In this document: piece by piece, positions 61,868 through 64,000 of the stretch
How positions within the stretch are numbered: the stretch's first letter is position 1
How the letters are laid out: every line of letters begins with the position of its first letter
Assembly (NCBI GenBank): GCA_020633295.1
Contig: JACKDW010000001.1
Location: forward strand, 620,001 to 684,000
Source of the DNA: Myxococcales bacterium
GTDB taxonomy: Bacteria; Myxococcota_A; Polyangia; Nannocystales; Nannocystaceae
Reading direction: 5' to 3'
DNA length: 64,000 nucleotides
Notes under the pieces: model-generated
The model's input: the letters and a program-made list of their open reading frames with translations, nothing else
What the model was told of the DNA's origin: nothing
The model's database searches: none
Position numbers and translations under genes: made by a program

Positions 61868-62213
61868 GCGCAGCCGGGCGCCCGCGCGCGACGTCCCCCG
61901 CGCTCATTCGCGACGCGCTCGCCGCCCGGGCGCCGTGAAATACGGACCCGCGCGCCCGCGTTTCAGGTCCGCGGCAGGCGGCCCAGGCGGCGCCGGGCCG
62001 CGCCCGACAGCCGAGCCCGGCCCGCCGACCGATTTCGAAGCGTCGGCGCGGGCGGGTACACTGCCGGAGAACCACGGCCCAGCAGCGCGCGTTCACGCGC
62101 GCGCCCGCGCGCCGGAGCGCGTCCTCGCGACGTGCTCGTTGGGACATCTAAAAATCGCCGCGCGCGCTCGGTCGCGGACGCGGCGCGCTCGCCTGGATCG
62201 AGGAGGATCCGAC
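61868..62213. other. Intergenic region
   Basis: A 346-bp gap without a supported gene. The last 15 bp hold the Shine-Dalgarno GAGGAGGA (62200-62207) of the SGNH gene. No promoter box could be fixed. Confidence 0.5.
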
Positions 62214-63203
62214 GTGTCATCACTACACCTCGCGCGCCTGCGGTCGCGCGCTCGCATCGTCGCCGCGGCGACCGGCGCGCTGCTGCTCGCGTGCGCGCCC
62301 AAGCAGCCCCCGACGCCGCCCGAGCCCGCGCCGCACGGCGTGACCACGACTGACGACCCCGCGGCGAACAACATGTCTGAAGAGACTGGCGACGCCGACG
62401 CCGCGAGCGTCGCGGCCGCGGGCGAGCCGGGCGACGATGAAGCCGCTGGCGACGACCACGTCGCGAGCGAAGTCGCGAGTAGTGACGCGGGCGACACGGA
62501 GCTCGCCGCCGCGCCCGACGGGCCGCGCGCGCACTGCCCCGCGATGGGCGACACGCGCTTCGTCTACGCCTTCGGCAGCTCGACGATGGCCAGCCTGCTC
62601 GGCCCCATGCTCAAGCAGACGTTCCAGAGGCGCTGGGGCGACGTGCAGTTCCGCAAGTGGGGCAAGGCCTCGAGCGGCATGGCGCGGCCCGACTTCCACG
62701 ACTGGATCAAGGAGATCCCGGGGCTCAACGAGGACTACGACCCCGACGTCTACATCGTCAACCTCGGCACCAACGACGCGCAGCCGCTGTGGGACGCGGA
62801 GGACAAGTGGATCCACGCGACCACGCCCGAGTGGAAGCGGCGCTACGGCGAGCGCGTCGACGCGATCCTCGAGCTGATGGCCGGCGAGGATCACCGACGC
62901 CTGATCGTCTGGGTCGGCCCGACCGCGTTCCCCAGCAAGAACTCCCGACAGATCGGGCCGATGGTCAACGAGGTGCTCAAGGAGCGCATCGAGGCCTTCG
63001 AGGGCGACGCGTTCTACGTCGACGCGTTCACGACGACGAGCCCGAAGCGCGGGCAGTACATCAAGACGGTCACGCTCGGCGGCAAGTCGTACCCCGCGTA
63101 CGGGGACGACGGCGTTCACCTGACCAACGACGCCGTCAAGGCGCTGCTGTTCAGGCCGCTGATGAAGATCGTCGCGCCCTGCCTCGATCCCGTCGAGCGC
63201 TGA
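62214..63203 (+). CDS. SGNH/GDSL hydrolase-like lipoprotein (DUF459 type)
   Basis: Exported lipoprotein of 329 residues. The signal peptide ends in LLAC (Cys 27), followed by an acidic linker to about residue 110. The SGNH fold follows: block I FVYAFGSSTMASLLGPML with the nucleophile Ser, KWGKASSGMARPDFHDW (Gly block typical of DUF459), VYIVNLGTNDAQ with Asn, and GDDGVHLTNDA with the Asp-x-x-His pair. The family includes envelope acyl-esterases acting on glycans; the substrate is unknown. The GTG 62214 has an excellent GAGGAGGA site. It ends 4 bp from a convergent gene. Confidence 0.88.
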   Translation: MSSLHLARLRSRARIVAAATGALLLACAPKQPPTPPEPAPHGVTTTDDPAANNMSEETGDADAASVAAAGEPGDDEAAGDDHVASEVASSDAGDTELAAAPDGPRAHCPAMGDTRFVYAFGSSTMASLLGPMLKQTFQRRWGDVQFRKWGKASSGMARPDFHDWIKEIPGLNEDYDPDVYIVNLGTNDAQPLWDAEDKWIHATTPEWKRRYGERVDAILELMAGEDHRRLIVWVGPTAFPSKNSRQIGPMVNEVLKERIEAFEGDAFYVDAFTTTSPKRGQYIKTVTLGGKSYPAYGDDGVHLTNDAVKALLFRPLMKIVAPCLDPVER

Positions 63204-63207
63204 ACGC

Positions 63208-64000
63208 TCACGAGGACTCGCCGGCCGCGTCCGGCTCGCGCGCGTCGCGACGACCCCCGAGGCTCTCGAGCCGCCCCGCGCGCTTGGCCGCGCGCCACTC
63301 CTCGAAGGTCACGCCGCTGCGGCGCTTGGACGAGGGCTCGCGCCGCGAGCCGCTCGGCACGCCAGCGGCGTCCAGGGGCTCTGACCGTCGCCGCGCCGCC
63401 TCCATCGCCGCGCTCTTCACCGCGCCGCTCTTCACCGCGCCGCTCTGCACCGCGCCGCTCTGCACCGCGCCGCTCCGCGCCGCGCCGCTCTGCGCCGCGC
63501 CGCTCCTCGCCGCGCCGCTCTTCACCGCGCCGCTCCTCGCCGCGCCGCTCTTCACCGCGCCGCTCTGCACCGCGCCGCTCCTCGCCGCGGAGCTCTGGCG
63601 CGTCGGCAGCGGTCGTGGTGCGTCGACCTCGGGGCGCGGCTCGCCGGGACGAAAGAGCTCGACCTTGCCCGTGCGCTCGAGGCTGTTGCGGGCCGGCGCC
63701 TCGCCGCCGACGCGCCGGATCTCGACCTTGCCTGTGCGCTCGAGCGCGCTCGGCTCGCTGGTGCCGCCGGCCGGCGAGCGCAGGATGTCGACCGGCCCGG
63801 TGCGCTCGAGCTCGCCAGAGCTGACCTGCTGGAACGGCCCGGTGCCGACGCGCCGCTCCATCGACCCGGTCCGCGGGATCCTGCGCGTGTCGGAGCGGGT
63901 GATCGCGCCGGTCCGGCGCCGCGAGTCCTCGGGGCGCCCGCCCGGCCATTCGAACGTCCCGGTGCGCTTGGGCCACTCGAAGCCCGCGGCGCGACGCGGC
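63208..64000 (-). CDS. RTG-repeat protein of unknown function (partial, runs off the right edge)
   Basis: The frame is open from the edge to a stop at 63208, at least 263 residues. The part nearest the edge has seven units about 20-23 residues apart with the core (K/R)RTG followed by an acidic or hydrophobic pair: KRTGTFEWP, RRTGAITR, PRTGSMERR, GTGPFQQV, LERTGPVDIL, LERTGKVEIRR, LERTGKVELFR. Then follow about twelve copies of a five-residue unit (A/V)(R/K/Q)SGA, encoded by a 15-bp repeat, and a basic C-terminus with SGVTFEEWRAAKRAGRLESLGG. An ATG exists inside the repeats at 63861, but the open frame upstream carries the same motif, so it is not the start. No family recognised. Confidence 0.6.
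   Translation of the reverse strand, partial: PRRAAGFEWPKRTGTFEWPGGRPEDSRRRTGAITRSDTRRIPRTGSMERRVGTGPFQQVSSGELERTGPVDILRSPAGGTSEPSALERTGKVEIRRVGGEAPARNSLERTGKVELFRPGEPRPEVDAPRPLPTRQSSAARSGAVQSGAVKSGAARSGAVKSGAARSGAAQSGAARSGAVQSGAVQSGAVKSGAVKSAAMEAARRRSEPLDAAGVPSGSRREPSSKRRSGVTFEEWRAAKRAGRLESLGGRRDAREPDAAGESS
63406..63585. repeat. 15-bp coding tandem repeat, 12 copies
   Basis: Twelve units of CGCGCCGCTCTTCAC with variants at the last five positions, in frame on the minus strand, encoding SGA(V/A)(K/Q/R). Variants alternate charge (Lys/Arg) and Gln. Confidence 0.9.

Overview
The window is about 73-74 % GC, with strong third-position GC bias, frequent GTG (and one TTG) starts and very dense coding. 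It suggests a myxobacterium (Myxococcota, probably the Nannocystis/Enhygromyxa side). The evidence is content: five Ser/Thr protein kinases with varied sensor modules in 64 kb, at least thirteen lipoproteins with Ser/Thr-rich linkers after the lipobox, a Cys-rich (DUF4215-type) protein with RCC1 repeats, WD40 and TPR proteins, a CHAT-domain protein and two secreted tyrosinases. No rRNA, tRNA, insertion sequence, prophage or CRISPR array was recognised.

Layout. 1-12 kb: the N-terminal part of a kinase, mtnA (methionine salvage), a divergent TetR/SDR pair with a candidate operator, an FG-GAP lipoprotein, a GNAT acetyltransferase, a Cys-rich lipoprotein, a kinase-TPR gene with two frame breaks, and a TPR lipoprotein. 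12-15.5 kb: the housekeeping gatCAB operon. 15.8-31.6 kb: a lipoprotein, a 1745-residue Ser/Thr kinase-AAA-GAF-histidine kinase hybrid, two membrane proteins of the steroid 5-alpha-reductase superfamily, a metallo-beta-lactamase-fold lipoprotein, a kinase-less membrane WD40 protein (one frame break), a histidine kinase and an aspartoacylase-like metallopeptidase. 31.9-39.3 kb: a DUF4215/RCC1 protein, a kinase-TPR gene (one frame break) divergent from an FHA-LuxR regulator, an outer-membrane-like lipoprotein overlapping an alpha/beta-hydrolase lipoprotein. 39.5-47.4 kb: two paralogous tyrosinase lipoproteins flanking two LysR-type genes, one cut short in a 13-bp minisatellite, then a kinase with 16 WD40 repeats. 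47.7-52.6 kb: an exported CHAT protease-like protein with a C-terminal beta-barrel-like region, followed by a lipoprotein with a DUF4384-like region. 52.6-64 kb: a low-coding stretch with a duplicated ~92-bp element, secreted lipoproteins, an orphan PGM1-type ATP-grasp peptide ligase, a lipoprotein with a repeat-built signal peptide, a barrel-like protein, a DUF459-type SGNH lipoprotein, and an edge gene built of RTG and SGA repeats.

Three general patterns stand out. First, many genes, mostly for lipoproteins and signalling proteins, have a sigma-70-like -10 box only 5-9 nt before the start codon and no Shine-Dalgarno, so they are probably leaderless. Second, short GC-rich tandem repeats (11, 12, 13, 14, 15 bp) sit between genes and run into gene ends, making low-complexity termini. 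Third, four genes contain five one-base frame breaks, mostly in homopolymer or CG-repeat tracts; sequence error is the likeliest cause. The best candidates for something undescribed are the exported CHAT/barrel plus DUF4384-like pair, the repeat-driven protein ends, and the tyrosinase/LysR locus.
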